Assembly (NCBI RefSeq): GCF_000691525.1
Contig: NZ_JMDW01000009.1
Span: 310,001 to 374,000 of the forward strand
Direction of reading: 5' to 3'
Source: Mycolicibacterium neoaurum ATCC 25795
GTDB taxonomy: Bacteria; Actinomycetota; Actinomycetes; Mycobacteriales; Mycobacteriaceae
Length of the DNA: 64,000 nt
The stretch's first letter is position 1; every line of letters starts with the position of its first letter. Below the pieces are notes generated by a model that worked only from the letters and a program-made list of their open reading frames with translations, ran no database searches and was not told the DNA's origin. A program made the translations under genes and the position numbers. Shown here piece after piece: positions 1 through 9,457 of this stretch.

Positions 1-1
1 G

Positions 2-259
2 GTCAACTCATTGCCGACCGTCTCGCTGGCCGAGGACGGAACGTACAGAGTCGATGACTGCTTCCGCTGCAACCCTGTCCCCGGCACGTGGCAGACCTAC
101 GGCGGGGTCGCGGCGCGCTGTGCATGGATGGTGCGCACAGAGGAAAAGGACGTTGTTGACCACGGCGAGTTCGCTCCGGGTGAGAGCGGACGTGTAGTGC
201 TCCACAAAGGTGAGTACCTCACGACAGTCGGTTGTCAGCCCTGGGTGTTGATCGGCTGA
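2..259 (+). CDS. C-terminal part of a secreted/lipoprotein-like hypothetical protein (5' truncated by window)
   Basis: The reading frame is open from the first bases of the window, so the true start lies outside it. About 85 residues are visible, with four cysteines and an ending in GCQPWVLIG. The layout (GTYRV near the beginning, a central Cys-Ala-Trp, then a Gly/Val-rich strand and a terminal GCQPW) resembles a small beta-rich domain that I associate with the C-terminus of mycobacterial exported proteins and lipoproteins. The Cys before AWMV and the Cys of GCQPW could form a disulfide. A TTG at position 11 could be a start but gives no export signal. Function is unknown. Confidence 0.5.
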   Translation, partial: VNSLPTVSLAEDGTYRVDDCFRCNPVPGTWQTYGGVAARCAWMVRTEEKDVVDHGEFAPGESGRVVLHKGEYLTTVGCQPWVLIG

Positions 260-364
260 TCGGTCAACTCGGCATTATTGCGTGCTGACGTGCGGGCCCG
301 CCCGTTGCCGGAGTTTCTTTCCTGCGGTGGGTGAACCGAGTGGCCGGCTGTTCGGCGCGGCCGT

Positions 365-934
365 TCAACTCAAGCGCAGGTACGTCTGTCCGCGCGGGGA
401 CAGCCGATAGCCGGTGCCCAGACTGATGGTCAGCCCGAGCCCTTTCAGCTGTCTGACCCTGCGCTTGAACCGCGCTGTGTCGGTACCGACCCGAGCGGCC
501 AGATCCGGTGCCCGGACACCTTCGTTGTCGCCGATCAGATGCAGGTACGTCCTGGTCCAGGGTTCGGTGGCCGCGTCCCAGCGGTCCAGTCGCGCGGTGA
601 TCTCGGCGATCTCGTCGGCGGTCGGTATGCCCTCGGCCAGGGCAGGACGCTCGTCCGGAGCCAGATAGCAGACCCCGATCAGATACGTGTGCGCGGCGAT
701 GCGCCCATCCAGTTCTGCCTGCGCGGTGGCGGCGTCGGGGTAGCCGGCCGCACGGGCTTGCGCCGGTGTCACCCGGTAACCGGCCGGGCATTCGTCGACC
801 GAGTCGACATACACGGTCCCGGCCTGGGTGCGTTGGGTGCCGCCGGCCTTGACCCGCGGGCGGTCCCACTTGCGCAGCACCAGGGTGATGGCTCCGGCCG
901 CGATACCGTCGGCCGTCGCACGATCGAGCAACAC
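365..934 (-). CDS. ASCH/PUA-like domain protein with C-terminal winged-helix-like region
   Basis: This 189-residue protein begins with GTG. The first 50 residues (LLDRATADGIAAGAITLVLRK, then VYVDSVDE) look like an ASCH or PUA-type beta-barrel: an 'IxxGxxTxxLR' opening followed by a beta-strand. Residues from about 110 are helical and end in a basic segment (RFKRRVRQLKGLGL) followed by a strand turn, like a small winged helix that could bind nucleic acid. It is divergent from the DUF3097 gene, with 68 bp between the starts. I do not recognise a specific function. Family assignment is by pattern only. Confidence 0.55.
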   Translation of the reverse strand: MLLDRATADGIAAGAITLVLRKWDRPRVKAGGTQRTQAGTVYVDSVDECPAGYRVTPAQARAAGYPDAATAQAELDGRIAAHTYLIGVCYLAPDERPALAEGIPTADEIAEITARLDRWDAATEPWTRTYLHLIGDNEGVRAPDLAARVGTDTARFKRRVRQLKGLGLTISLGTGYRLSPRGQTYLRLS

Positions 935-1002
935 ATCTCGATGCTATGACGGCGGCATGTCGTATCGGCGGGTCCGCAGCGGGGCTTTCTAGGATCGCCC
1001 GC

Positions 1003-1833
1003 GTGACTGATCGATACGGCTCCGACATCCTGTCTCGAAACCCGCACACGCCTAAGCGCGTTCGCTCCGTCGAACACCCGGCGGAGCGGGGACTGGTGGT
1101 CGAGGATCCCTCCAGCGGTTTCGTCGGCGCGGTGGTGCGTATCGAGAACAACCGGGTGGACCTGGAGGACCGCAACGGCCGGATCCGCTCCTTCCCGCTG
1201 GGCCCCGGCTTCCTCGTCGAGGGCAAGCCGGTGATTCTGACGGTGCCCAAGCGTGCCCCGGCCGCGCCGGCCCGCACCGCTTCCGGGTCGGTGGCGGTCG
1301 CCGGTGCGAAGGCGCGTGTCGCCCTGGCCAGCCGGATCTACGTCGAGGGCCGCCACGACGCCGAACTCGTCGAGCAGGTGTGGGGTGCGGATCTGCGCAT
1401 CGAGGGTGTCGTCGTCGAATACCTGGGCGGTGTGGACGATCTGGCCGGCATTGTCGCGGAGTTCCAGCCCGGGCCCGGCCGCAAGCTCGGCGTGCTCGTC
1501 GACCACCTGGTGGCGGGCTCCAAGGAATCGCGGATCGCCGCCGAGGCGATGCGCGCGAGCTCAGGTGACCATGTGCTGGTGGTCGGGCACCCGTACATCG
1601 ACATCTGGCAGGCGGTCAAACCCGAACGACTGGGCCTGAAGCAGTGGCCGGTGATCCCGCGCGGTATCGACTGGAAACACGGGATCTGCGAGGCGCTGGG
1701 CTGGCCACATGCCACCCAGGCCGATATCGCCGGCGCCTGGCAGCGCATCCGCGGCCGCGTCCGGGACTGGAACGATCTGGAACCGGCGCTGATCGGGCGG
1801 GTCGAGGAGCTGATCGACTTCGTGACCGCTTAG
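1003..1833 (+). CDS. DUF3097 family protein
   Basis: The protein has 276 residues from a GTG start reading VTDRYGSDILSR, which is how I know this actinobacterial family to begin; an in-frame ATG at 946 would add 19 unlikely residues. The N-terminal part (VGAVVRIENNRVDLEDRNGR) looks like a small beta-barrel. The central part (ASRIYVEGRHDAELVEQVWG, then a VLVDHLVAGSKE segment) resembles a TOPRIM-like fold, with the glutamate of YVEG and the aspartate of VLVDH placed like metal ligands. It sits 9 bp upstream of rarA, hinting at a DNA-maintenance role. The biochemical function is not established. Confidence 0.75.
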   Translation: MTDRYGSDILSRNPHTPKRVRSVEHPAERGLVVEDPSSGFVGAVVRIENNRVDLEDRNGRIRSFPLGPGFLVEGKPVILTVPKRAPAAPARTASGSVAVAGAKARVALASRIYVEGRHDAELVEQVWGADLRIEGVVVEYLGGVDDLAGIVAEFQPGPGRKLGVLVDHLVAGSKESRIAAEAMRASSGDHVLVVGHPYIDIWQAVKPERLGLKQWPVIPRGIDWKHGICEALGWPHATQADIAGAWQRIRGRVRDWNDLEPALIGRVEELIDFVTA

Positions 1834-1842
1834 CGTTGAGGG

Positions 1843-3168
1843 GTGGCCGACAGTCTGTTCGACATGCCCGGAGATTCCCCTCCGGGTGATGCGCTGCCGA
1901 CGGCCGCCAGTCCGCTCGCCGTCCGGATGCGTCCGGCCACGCTCGACGACGTGGTCGGCCAACAACACCTGCTCAGACCGGGATCGCCACTGCGCCGCCT
2001 GGTGGAGGGGTCCGGTGCGGCCAGCGTGATCCTCTATGGCCCGCCCGGTACCGGCAAGACCACGCTGGCCTCGTTGATCTCCGGTGCCACCGGGCGTCGA
2101 TTCGAGGCGTTATCGGCGCTGTCCGCAGGGGTCAAGGAGGTGCGCGCGGTCATCGAGGAGGCCCGTCGCGCCGCGATCCGCGGACAGCAGACGGTGCTGT
2201 TCATCGACGAGGTGCACCGGTTCTCCAAGACCCAGCAGGACGCCCTGTTGGCGGCGGTGGAGAACAGGGTGGTGCTGCTGGTGGCAGCGACCACCGAGAA
2301 CCCGTCGTTCTCCGTGGTGGCGCCGCTGTTGTCGCGATCGTTGATCCTGCAGCTGCAACCGCTGGACGCCGACGATATCCGTACCGTGCTGCAGCGCGCG
2401 GCGACCGACGAGCGGGGATTGGCGGGCAAGGTCGCGCTCGACGACGACGCGCTGGAGCTGTTGGTCACATTGTCGGCCGGGGATGCCCGCCGCGCGCTGA
2501 CGGCGCTGGAGGTGGCCAGCGAAACGGGTGAGCGGATCACGGTCGAGGTCGTCGAGCAGTCGCTGGATCAGGCCGCGGTGCGCTACGACCGCGACGGTGA
2601 CCAGCATTACGACGTCGTCAGCGCCTTCATCAAATCGGTGCGCGGCTCCGATGTCGACGCCGCGCTGCACTATCTGGCTCGGATGCTGACCGCGGGGGAG
2701 GACCCGCGCTTCATTGCGCGCCGACTGATGATCCTGGCCAGTGAAGATATCGGGATGGCGGATCCGAGCGCGTTGCCCACCGCGGTCGCCGCGGCGCAGA
2801 CCGTGCAGCTGATCGGGATGCCCGAGGCGCAGCTGACCCTGGCGCACGCCACCGTTCACCTGGCCACCGCGCCGAAGTCGAATGCGGTGACCACGGCGCT
2901 GGGCGCGGCGATGGGTGACATCCGGGCGGGCAAGGCCGGGTTGGTGCCCGCGCATCTGCGGGACGGGCACTATGCCGGTGCCCAGAAACTGGGTAACGCG
3001 GTGGGCTACAAGTACGCCCACGACGCGCCGGGCGGCGTTGCGTCACAGCAATATCCGCCGGACGAATTGGTCGGCGTCGACTACTACCGGCCCACCGGGT
3101 ACGGCGCCGAACGCGAGATCGCGACCCGGTTGGAGAAGTTGCGCGCCATCATCCGAAGGAAACGCTGA
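1843..3168 (+). CDS. rarA: RarA/MgsA-type AAA+ ATPase (replication-associated recombination protein A)
   Basis: The 441-residue protein (GTG start) is a clamp-loader-like AAA+ ATPase that acts at stalled replication forks. It shows Walker [10 protein letters not shown] near residue 67, Walker [10 protein letters not shown] near 125, sensor 1 in AATTENPSF and a sensor 2 arginine in GDARRALT. The C-terminal half is the helical tetramerisation region with [12 protein letters not shown] and the conserved [17 protein letters not shown] end, seen here as [12 protein letters not shown]. Length fits the family and the M. tuberculosis Rv2559c homologue. The stop overlaps the yjbQ start by one base, so the two are probably translated together. 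Confidence 0.93.
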   Translation: MADSLFDMPGDSPPGDALPTAASPLAVRMRPATLDDVVGQQHLLRPGSPLRRLVEGSGAASVILYGPPGTGKTTLASLISGATGRRFEALSALSAGVKEVRAVIEEARRAAIRGQQTVLFIDEVHRFSKTQQDALLAAVENRVVLLVAATTENPSFSVVAPLLSRSLILQLQPLDADDIRTVLQRAATDERGLAGKVALDDDALELLVTLSAGDARRALTALEVASETGERITVEVVEQSLDQAAVRYDRDGDQHYDVVSAFIKSVRGSDVDAALHYLARMLTAGEDPRFIARRLMILASEDIGMADPSALPTAVAAAQTVQLIGMPEAQLTLAHATVHLATAPKSNAVTTALGAAMGDIRAGKAGLVPAHLRDGHYAGAQKLGNAVGYKYAHDAPGGVASQQYPPDELVGVDYYRPTGYGAEREIATRLEKLRAIIRRKR

Positions 3169-3569
3169 TGAAGACCCATCTGCTCGATCTGGACACCTCG
3201 CGTCGCCGGATCGTCGACCTCACCGACGAGGTCGCACGGTTCTGCGCGGGCAGGGGCGACGGACTGTGCAACGTCTTCGTCCCGCACGCCACGGCGGGCA
3301 TCGCCGTCATCGAAACCGGGGCGGGCTCCGACGACGATCTGATCGACACCCTGGAGCGTCTGCTGCCGCGCGATGATCGCTACCGGCATGCGCACGGTTC
3401 GCCCGGCCACGGTGCCGATCACGTGCTCCCGGGCCTGGTGTCACCGTCGGTGACGGTGCCGGTCGGCGACGGCACGCCATTGCTGGGAACCTGGCAGAGC
3501 ATCGTCCTGGTGGACCTGAACAGGGACAACCCGCGTCGGTCGGTGCGGCTGAGCTTCGTGTCGGGCTGA
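3168..3569 (+). CDS. YjbQ/UPF0047 family protein
   Basis: This 133-residue protein carries the signature of the secondary thiamine-phosphate synthase YjbQ family: HATAGIAVIE, then GSPGHGADHVLPGLVSPS and LLGTWQSIVLVDL. The histidines of the HGADH segment are the likely metal or catalytic residues. Family members form trimeric beta-rich barrels; weak thiamine phosphate synthase activity has been reported for some, but the true cellular role is unclear. The start codon overlaps the rarA stop (TGATG), and the position just before alaS matches Rv2556c in M. tuberculosis. Confidence 0.88.
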   Translation: MKTHLLDLDTSRRRIVDLTDEVARFCAGRGDGLCNVFVPHATAGIAVIETGAGSDDDLIDTLERLLPRDDRYRHAHGSPGHGADHVLPGLVSPSVTVPVGDGTPLLGTWQSIVLVDLNRDNPRRSVRLSFVSG

Positions 3570-3593
3570 AGATTCCGACCGGTAACCAAACGG

Positions 3594-3599
3594 TACTGT
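3594..3599 (+). promoter_or_regulatory. Candidate -10 element for the alaS operon
   Basis: TACTGT lies 45 bp upstream of the alaS GTG and fits the mycobacterial SigA -10 pattern TANNNT. No good -35 hexamer is visible, which is common in mycobacteria. An AAAGGACAG sequence before the GTG is the likely ribosome binding site. Confidence 0.35.
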
Positions 3600-3644
3600 G
3601 GTGCGGTCGTTGTATTCGCAGGTTGGACCAAAGGACAGCAGCAC

Positions 3645-6332
3645 GTGCAGACACACGAGATCAGGAAACGCTTCCTCGATCACTTCGTGAAAGCGGGACA
3701 TACCGAGGTGCCCAGTGCCTCGGTGATCCTCGACGATCCCAACCTGCTGTTCGTCAATGCCGGCATGGTGCAGTTCGTGCCCTTCTTCCTCGGTGCGCGC
3801 ACCCCGCCGTACGAGCGGGCGACCAGCGTGCAGAAGTGCATCCGCACCCCGGATATCGAAGAAGTCGGTATCACCACCCGCCACAACACCTTCTTCCAGA
3901 TGGCCGGCAACTTCAGTTTCGGCGACTATTTCAAGAAGGGCGCCATCGAGCTGGCCTGGACGCTGCTGACCAACCCGGTCTCCGAGGGTGGCTACGGCTT
4001 CGACCCGGAGCGCCTGTGGGCGACGGTCTACCTCGATGACGACGAGGCCATCGAACTGTGGCAGGAGGTCGCCGGGCTGCCGCTCGAGCGCATCCAGCGC
4101 CGCGGCATGGCCGACAACTACTGGTCGATGGGCATCCCCGGGCCTTGTGGACCGTGCTCGGAGATCTACTACGACCGCGGACCCGAGTACGGCGTCGACG
4201 GCGGGCCGGAAGCCAACGAGGACCGCTACATCGAGATATGGAATCTCGTGTTCATGCAGAACGAGCGCGGCGAGGGGACGTCGAAGGACGACTTCGAAAT
4301 CCTCGGGCCGTTGCCGCGCAAGAACATCGACACCGGCATGGGTGTCGAGCGCATCGCCTGCCTGCTGCAGGGTGTGGACAACGTCTACGAAACCGATCTG
4401 GTGCGACCCGTTATCGACAAGGTGGCCCAGTACGCGCCCCGCGGCTACGGCCAGGGCAACCACACCGACGATGTCCGCTACCGCATCATCGGCGACCACA
4501 GCCGCACCGCCGCCATCATCATCGGCGACGGTGTCAGCCCCGGGAACGAGGGGCGCGGTTATGTCCTGCGCCGCCTGCTGCGCAGGATCATCCGCGCTGC
4601 CAAGCTGCTCGGGGTGGAGCAGCCCATCATGAGCGAGCTCATGGTCACCGTGCGCGACGAGATGGGACCGTCCTACCCCGAACTCGTCACCGACTTCGAC
4701 CGCATCCACCGCATCGCGGTGGCCGAGGAGACGGCGTTCAACCGGACCCTGGCCTCGGGATCGCGGTTGTTCGACGATGCCGCCGAGGCGACCCGCAGCG
4801 CGGGCAAGTCCACGCTCTCGGGCGTCGACGCCTTCACGCTGCACGACACCTACGGCTTCCCGATCGAGCTCACCCTCGAGATGGCCGCCGAAGCAGGCCT
4901 CAGTGTGGACGAAGAGGGTTTCCGCGGGCTGATGGCCGAGCAACGGCAGCGGGCCAAGGCGGACGCCGCCGCCCGCAAGCAGGCCCACACCGACCTGTCC
5001 GCGTACCGCGACCTCGTCGATGGTGGCCCCACCGAGTTCACCGGTTTCGATGAGCTCGCCACGCAGGCAACCATTCTCGGCATCTTCGTCGACGGCACCC
5101 GGGTTCCGGTGGTCAGCCACGGCAGCACGGACGGCACCGTCGAGCTGATCTTGGATCGGACCCCGTTCTACGCCGAATCCGGTGGCCAGATCGCAGACGA
5201 GGGCACCATCACCGGCACCGGCTCGTCGGAGACGGCCAAGGCGACCGTCACCGATGTGCAGAAGATCGCGAAAACGCTGTGGGCGCACCGCATCCGGGTC
5301 GAATCGGGTGAGTTCGTCGAGGGTGACACCATCCTCGCCGAGGTGGATCCGACCTGGCGGCACGGCGCGACCCAGGGCCACTCGGGCACCCATATGGTGC
5401 ACGCGGCGTTGCGAGAGGTGTTGGGGCCCAACGCTGTACAGGCCGGCTCGTTGAACCGCCCGGGCTACCTACGATTCGACTTCAACTGGCAGGGATCGCT
5501 GTCGGAGGCCCAGCGCACCCAGATAGAAGAGGTCGCCAACGAGGCCGTGCAGGCCGACTACGCGGTCAACACGTTCAACACCGGACTCGACCAGGCCAAG
5601 GCGATGGGCGCGATGGCACTGTTCGGGGAGAACTACCCCGACGAAGTGCGGGTGGTCGAGATCGGTGGGCCGTTCTCGCTGGAACTGTGCGGCGGAACTC
5701 ATGTGCGCAGCTCCGCGCAGATCGGTCCGGTGACGCTGCTCGGGGAGTCCTCGGTGGGCTCCGGCGTGCGACGTGTCGAAGCCTATGTGGGCCTGGAATC
5801 CTTCCGGCATCTGTCCAAGGAACGCGCGCTGATGGCCGGGCTGGCCTCCTCGCTGAAGGTGCCGTCCGAGGAGGTCCCGGCCCGGGTGGCCAACCTCGTC
5901 GAGCGACTGCGCGCCGCTGAGAAGGAACTCGACAAGGTGCGTCTTGCCAACGCCCGCGCCGCCGCGGCAAACGCCGCCGCCGGTGCCGAGACGGTCGGTA
6001 AGGTCCGTCTGGTGGCACAGCGGATGGCGGGCGGGGTCTCGGCCGGGGATCTGCGCAGCCTGGTGGGTGACATCAAGGGCAAGCTGGGCTCCGAGCCCGG
6101 TGTGGTCGCCCTGATCGCCGAGGGCGACGACGGCAGCGTGCCGTTCGTGGTTGCGGTGAATGCGGGCGCTCAGGATTTGGGTCTGAAGGCCGGCGACCTG
6201 GTCAAGGTGCTGGGCGGTCCGGTCAACGGCCGTGGGGGTGGGAAGGCCGATCTGGCCCAGGGTTCCGGTAAGGGGGCGGCGGGTATCGACGCGGCGTTGG
6301 CCGCGCTGCGCGCAGAGATCTCCCGGAGCTAG
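3645..6332 (+). CDS. alaS: Alanyl-tRNA synthetase
   Basis: AlaS charges tRNA-Ala in the cytoplasm. The 895-residue length is normal. The class II aminoacylation domain is N-terminal ([20 protein letters not shown] start; motif 2 around [18 protein letters not shown]). The editing domain is recognisable from the [11 protein letters not shown] zinc-binding HxxxH and the later CGGTHV. The C-terminal region contains the coiled-coil/C-Ala part ending in a Gly-rich [13 protein letters not shown] segment. The start is GTG with an upstream AAAGGA. It begins a unit with ruvX (3 bp gap) and mltG, as in M. tuberculosis. Confidence 0.97.
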   Translation: MQTHEIRKRFLDHFVKAGHTEVPSASVILDDPNLLFVNAGMVQFVPFFLGARTPPYERATSVQKCIRTPDIEEVGITTRHNTFFQMAGNFSFGDYFKKGAIELAWTLLTNPVSEGGYGFDPERLWATVYLDDDEAIELWQEVAGLPLERIQRRGMADNYWSMGIPGPCGPCSEIYYDRGPEYGVDGGPEANEDRYIEIWNLVFMQNERGEGTSKDDFEILGPLPRKNIDTGMGVERIACLLQGVDNVYETDLVRPVIDKVAQYAPRGYGQGNHTDDVRYRIIGDHSRTAAIIIGDGVSPGNEGRGYVLRRLLRRIIRAAKLLGVEQPIMSELMVTVRDEMGPSYPELVTDFDRIHRIAVAEETAFNRTLASGSRLFDDAAEATRSAGKSTLSGVDAFTLHDTYGFPIELTLEMAAEAGLSVDEEGFRGLMAEQRQRAKADAAARKQAHTDLSAYRDLVDGGPTEFTGFDELATQATILGIFVDGTRVPVVSHGSTDGTVELILDRTPFYAESGGQIADEGTITGTGSSETAKATVTDVQKIAKTLWAHRIRVESGEFVEGDTILAEVDPTWRHGATQGHSGTHMVHAALREVLGPNAVQAGSLNRPGYLRFDFNWQGSLSEAQRTQIEEVANEAVQADYAVNTFNTGLDQAKAMGAMALFGENYPDEVRVVEIGGPFSLELCGGTHVRSSAQIGPVTLLGESSVGSGVRRVEAYVGLESFRHLSKERALMAGLASSLKVPSEEVPARVANLVERLRAAEKELDKVRLANARAAAANAAAGAETVGKVRLVAQRMAGGVSAGDLRSLVGDIKGKLGSEPGVVALIAEGDDGSVPFVVAVNAGAQDLGLKAGDLVKVLGGPVNGRGGGKADLAQGSGKGAAGIDAALAALRAEISRS

Positions 6333-6335
6333 CCG

Positions 6336-6830
6336 GTGCCACTGGACGTCGACCGCAGCCCTGACCGGCCCGGCCCCGATGACCCGGGGCGCGGCCGGCG
6401 GCTCGGGGTCGATGTCGGCACCGTGCGTATCGGCGTGGCAGGCAGCGATCCCGACGGGATCCTGGCCACTCCGCTGGAGACGGTCAAACGGGAACGCACC
6501 GGACGGCATCTGCGTCGGTTGGTGGCGCTGGTACAGGAGAACGATGCCGTCGAGGTCATCGTCGGGTTGCCGCGCACGCTGGCCGACCGCTCCGGATCGT
6601 CGGCCCAGGATGCCGTCGAGATGGCCGACAAGCTGGCCGAGCTGATCGCGCCGGTACCGGTGCGATTGGCTGACGAACGACTGACCACGGTGAGTGCACA
6701 GCGGGCGCTCCGGGATGCCGGAGTGCGCGCCAAGAACCAGCGGGCCATGGTCGATCAGGTTGCGGCAGTGGGGATTCTGCAGACCTGGTTGGACCAGCGC
6801 CGGTCCGCATTAAGGGTGGCCGATGAGTGA
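6336..6830 (+). CDS. ruvX: YqgF/RuvX-type RNase H-fold nuclease (Holliday junction resolvase-like)
   Basis: The 164-residue protein has the YqgF RNase H fold: first strand [13 protein letters not shown] with the catalytic aspartate, [14 protein letters not shown] in the middle, and [10 protein letters not shown] plus [13 protein letters not shown] at the end with the remaining acidic residues. Family members act in 16S rRNA 5' end maturation and, in mycobacteria, have been described as Holliday-junction resolvase-like. It starts with GTG three bases after alaS and its last codons overlap the mltG start by 8 bp, so translation is probably coupled. Confidence 0.92.
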   Translation: MPLDVDRSPDRPGPDDPGRGRRLGVDVGTVRIGVAGSDPDGILATPLETVKRERTGRHLRRLVALVQENDAVEVIVGLPRTLADRSGSSAQDAVEMADKLAELIAPVPVRLADERLTTVSAQRALRDAGVRAKNQRAMVDQVAAVGILQTWLDQRRSALRVADE

Positions 6831-8079
6831 CCAGTGGGATTCACAATGGAGTACCGACCGCCATGAGCCGATCGCCGTCGGACCGCCGCGTCGCCGGATG
6901 AATCGCGCCGAGCGCGCCCGGGCGCGACGGATGGCCCGACGGCGGCGGACCTACACGATTCTCGCGGTGGCGACCCTCGTGGTGGTCGTCGTCGGCGCGG
7001 TGTTCGTCGGATCGCGAATGTGGCACAACATGTTCGGAAGCGGCGGTGACTTCGCCGGCGAAGGTGTCGACGATGTCGTCATCGAGGTGCACAGCGGGGA
7101 CACCACCACCGCGATCGGCCAGACCCTGCAACAGAGCAATGTCGTGTCTTCGTCGAAGACCTTCGTCGAGGCGGCCGCGACCAACCCGGCGATCGCGGCC
7201 ATCCAGCCCGGCTTCTACAAGGTGCGCACCGAGATCCCGGCCGCCAATGCGGTCGAACGCCTCGCCGATCCGGCCAATCGTGTCGGCCAGCTCGTCATCC
7301 CCGAGGGCCGCCAGCTCGACGATGTCGCCGATGTCAAGACCGACGCGGTGACCGAGGGCATCCTGACGCTCATCTCCCAAGCCTCGTGCGTCGATCTCAA
7401 CGGCACCCGGGAATGCGTCTCCGCAGAGGACCTCAAACGCGCCGCAGGCAGCGCTGACCCCGCCACCCTCGCCGTCCCGCCGTGGGCGAACCCGGGCCTG
7501 GAGGCCATGGGCGACGACCATCGCCGGTTGGAAGGCCTGATCGCCGCGGGTAGCTGGAATGTCGACCCGTCGGGAACGCCGGAGAGCATCCTGGCGGGAT
7601 TGATCCGGTCGAGCACGGCGACCTACGAGGCCAACGGATTGCTCGATGCGGCCACCACCGCCAACATCACGCCCTACCAGGTGCTCGTGGTGGCGTCGCT
7701 GGTGCAGCGCGAATCCAAGCCCCAGGACTTCTCCAAGGTTGCCAGGGTGATCTACAACCGGCTCGCCGAGAACCGGAAGCTGGAGTTCGACTCCACGGTC
7801 AACTATTCGTTGGACCGCACCGAGGTGGCCACCACCGACGCCGACCGAGCACGGATCACGCCGTGGAACACCTACGCCTCGTTGGGCCTGCCCAAGACGC
7901 CGATCTGCTCACCGGGGGCGCCGGCGGTCGTCGCCGCCGAGAACCCCGCGATCGGGGACTGGCTGTACTTCGTCACCATCGACCTGCAGGGCACCACCAA
8001 CTTCACCCGCGATTACGACGAGCATCTGGCCAATATCGAGATCGCCAGGCGCAACGGTGTGCTCGACAGTGCCCGATAG
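6823..8079 (+). CDS. mltG: MltG-type endolytic murein transglycosylase
   Basis: The 418-residue membrane-anchored enzyme cleaves nascent glycan strands in peptidoglycan. A basic cytoplasmic N-terminus ([20 protein letters not shown]) precedes one transmembrane helix at about residues 46-66. The periplasmic YceG domain contains the [20 protein letters not shown] stretch with the catalytic glutamate, and the [15 protein letters not shown] segment that is characteristic of the family. The TAG stop lies inside the first unit of a 24-bp tandem repeat that also supplies GTG starts for aroE. Position between ruvX and aroE matches Rv2553c. Confidence 0.94.
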   Translation: MSDQWDSQWSTDRHEPIAVGPPRRRMNRAERARARRMARRRRTYTILAVATLVVVVVGAVFVGSRMWHNMFGSGGDFAGEGVDDVVIEVHSGDTTTAIGQTLQQSNVVSSSKTFVEAAATNPAIAAIQPGFYKVRTEIPAANAVERLADPANRVGQLVIPEGRQLDDVADVKTDAVTEGILTLISQASCVDLNGTRECVSAEDLKRAAGSADPATLAVPPWANPGLEAMGDDHRRLEGLIAAGSWNVDPSGTPESILAGLIRSSTATYEANGLLDAATTANITPYQVLVVASLVQRESKPQDFSKVARVIYNRLAENRKLEFDSTVNYSLDRTEVATTDADRARITPWNTYASLGLPKTPICSPGAPAVVAAENPAIGDWLYFVTIDLQGTTNFTRDYDEHLANIEIARRNGVLDSAR

Positions 8080-8153
8080 GCGGCCCGCCGCCGTGCCCGA
8101 TAGGCGGCCCGCCGCCGTGCCCGATAGGCGGCCCGCCGCCGTGCCCGATAGCC
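8069..8153. repeat. 24-bp tandem repeat at the mltG/aroE junction, three full copies plus a partial fourth
   Basis: Full units begin at 8069, 8093 and 8117, each GTGCCCGATAGGCGGCCCGC plus CGCC; a degenerate fourth begins at 8141. Every unit carries a TAG in the mltG frame and a GTG in the aroE frame, so the stop/start overlap has been multiplied. In the aroE frame each copy encodes the eight residues VPDRRPAA. Twenty-four bases is a multiple of three, so copy-number change keeps the aroE frame. It looks like a locus prone to slippage. Confidence 0.95.
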
Positions 8154-8950
8154 GGCCCGACATCCGGCGGGCCGCGGTGCTGGGTTCCCCGATCTCGCAT
8201 TCGCGCTCACCCGATGTCCACCTGGCCGCCTACCGCGCGCTGGGACTGACGTCGTGGACCTATGACCGCATCGAATGCACGGCCGACCAATTGCCGGGAC
8301 TGGTCGCCGGGCTCGGCCCCGAATGGGTCGGCCTCTCGGTCACCAAACCGGGCAAGTTCGCCGCACTGGCCACCGCCACCGAACGCACCGAACGCGCCGC
8401 ACTGGTCGGCTCGGCCAACACCCTGGTGCGCACCGGAACCGGATGGCGTGCCGATAACACCGATATCGACGGGGTCATAGGCGCGTTGTCCGATCACGTG
8501 GATGCCCCGCAACGCGCGGCGGTGCTGGGCTCCGGCGGCACCGCGCCGGCCGCGGTCGCCGCACTGGTGAGTCTCGGTGTGCGTCATATCGCCGTGTTGG
8601 CCCGCGATGAGGCCAAGGCCGCCGAACCGGTGGCCATCGGACGCCAACTCGGTGCCGATACCGAGTGGGTCGAACTGGGCCGCCCGGTCGCCGAGCTCGA
8701 CGTCGCGGTGAACACGCTGCCCGCCGAGGTCGCCGCGCGATACGCCGACACCATCGCGACGGTGCCGGTGTTGCTCGACGCCATCTACGACCCGTGGCCC
8801 ACACCGTTGGCCGCGGCCGTGCGCACCGCCGGGGGCCGGGTGGTCAGCGGACTGCAGATGCTGTTGCATCAGGCCGTCGCCCAGGTCGAGCAGTTCACCG
8901 GCATGACCGCTCCGCAAGAGGTGATGAGAGCGGCCCTCGAACGGCCCTAG
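8141..8950 (+). CDS. aroE: Shikimate dehydrogenase
   Basis: AroE reduces 3-dehydroshikimate to shikimate with NADPH. The core starts at RRAAVLGSPISHSRSPDVH, holding the shikimate-binding serines of the SxS motif. The nucleotide-binding part has VLGSGGTAPAAVAAL (a GxGGxx loop), and the domain closes with SGLQMLLHQAVAQVEQFTG. From GTG 8141 the protein has 269 residues, the usual length. In-frame GTGs at 8117, 8093 and 8069 lie in the tandem repeat and would add 8, 16 or 24 residues (VPDRRPAA units). None has a clear ribosome binding site, so the start is uncertain and may depend on coupling with mltG. Confidence 0.92.
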   Translation: MPDSRPDIRRAAVLGSPISHSRSPDVHLAAYRALGLTSWTYDRIECTADQLPGLVAGLGPEWVGLSVTKPGKFAALATATERTERAALVGSANTLVRTGTGWRADNTDIDGVIGALSDHVDAPQRAAVLGSGGTAPAAVAALVSLGVRHIAVLARDEAKAAEPVAIGRQLGADTEWVELGRPVAELDVAVNTLPAEVAARYADTIATVPVLLDAIYDPWPTPLAAAVRTAGGRVVSGLQMLLHQAVAQVEQFTGMTAPQEVMRAALERP

Positions 8951-8959
8951 CCTGGATAT

Positions 8960-9385
8960 ATGGGGTGGGCCGCGGTGGGCGTGTGGTTGACCGCGCTGAC
9001 CGTCTACGACCTACGGCAACGCCGACTGCCCAATATGTTGACGCTGCCCGGAGCCCTGCTGGTGCTGTGCTGGGCGGCATCCTGCGGCCGCGCAGCGCCC
9101 GCGCTTGCCGGCGCGGTCGCGCTGTTCGGCAGCTATCTGGCCATCCATCTCGCGGTGCCCGGCCACCTCGGTGCCGGCGACGTCAAGCTTGCGCTCGGCG
9201 TCGGAGCACTGACAGGTGCCTTCGGCATCGACGTGTGGGCGCTGGCCGCCCTGGCCGCCCCGCTGCTCACCGCGACCTGGGCGCTGACCGCTCGGTTGTT
9301 CGGCCGTACCGATCCGCTCGCACACGGGCCGGCCATGTGTGTCGCGAGTGCGGTGGCCGTGGTGTCGGCGGTCGGCTGGATTTAG
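8960..9385 (+). CDS. Small A24-family prepilin peptidase-like membrane protein
   Basis: The 141-residue protein has about four hydrophobic segments and both aspartate motifs of type IV prepilin peptidases: YDLRQRRLPN at residues 16-25 and GHLGAGDVKLALG at about 70-82. It lacks the N-terminal methyltransferase domain of PilD, as is usual for small A24 proteins (TadV/CpaA-like). It matches Rv2551c in position. No pilin substrate is encoded nearby, so its target is unknown; in mycobacteria Flp-type pilins are the likely substrates. Its last codons (TGG ATT TAG) form part of a downstream tandem repeat. Confidence 0.85.
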   Translation: MGWAAVGVWLTALTVYDLRQRRLPNMLTLPGALLVLCWAASCGRAAPALAGAVALFGSYLAIHLAVPGHLGAGDVKLALGVGALTGAFGIDVWALAALAAPLLTATWALTARLFGRTDPLAHGPAMCVASAVAVVSAVGWI

Positions 9386-9450
9386 CGGCTCGGCGCTGGG
9401 CTGGATTTAGCGGCTCAGCCGCTGGGCTGGATTTAGCGGCTCAGCCGCTG
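9374..9450. repeat. About 26-bp tandem repeat (three copies) at the prepilin peptidase/aroC junction
   Basis: Units start at 9374 (25 bp, slightly degenerate), 9399 and 9425, each beginning GGCTGGATTTAGCGGCT. Every copy repeats the Trp-Ile-stop end of the upstream gene. Copies two and three contain the perfect palindrome AGCGGCTCAGCCGCT, able to form a short hairpin. The array ends eight bases before the aroC ATG. Confidence 0.92.
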
Positions 9451-9457
9451 TGGGACA

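Noticed and set aside
264..1277. Long open frame on the minus strand over the ASCH-like and DUF3097 genes
   Set aside because: It is very arginine/proline-rich and overlaps two better-supported genes; typical shadow frame of high-GC DNA.
3570..3644. T-box leader before alaS
   Set aside because: Only 75 bp are available and there is no T-box core sequence or specifier stem.
3441..5402. 653-codon open frame antisense to alaS
   Set aside because: It lies entirely opposite strongly conserved alaS sequence and has no recognisable domain; shadow frame.
8069..8153. Possible CRISPR-like array
   Set aside because: Units are directly adjacent with no spacers, and the repeat is part of coding sequence; it is a simple tandem repeat.
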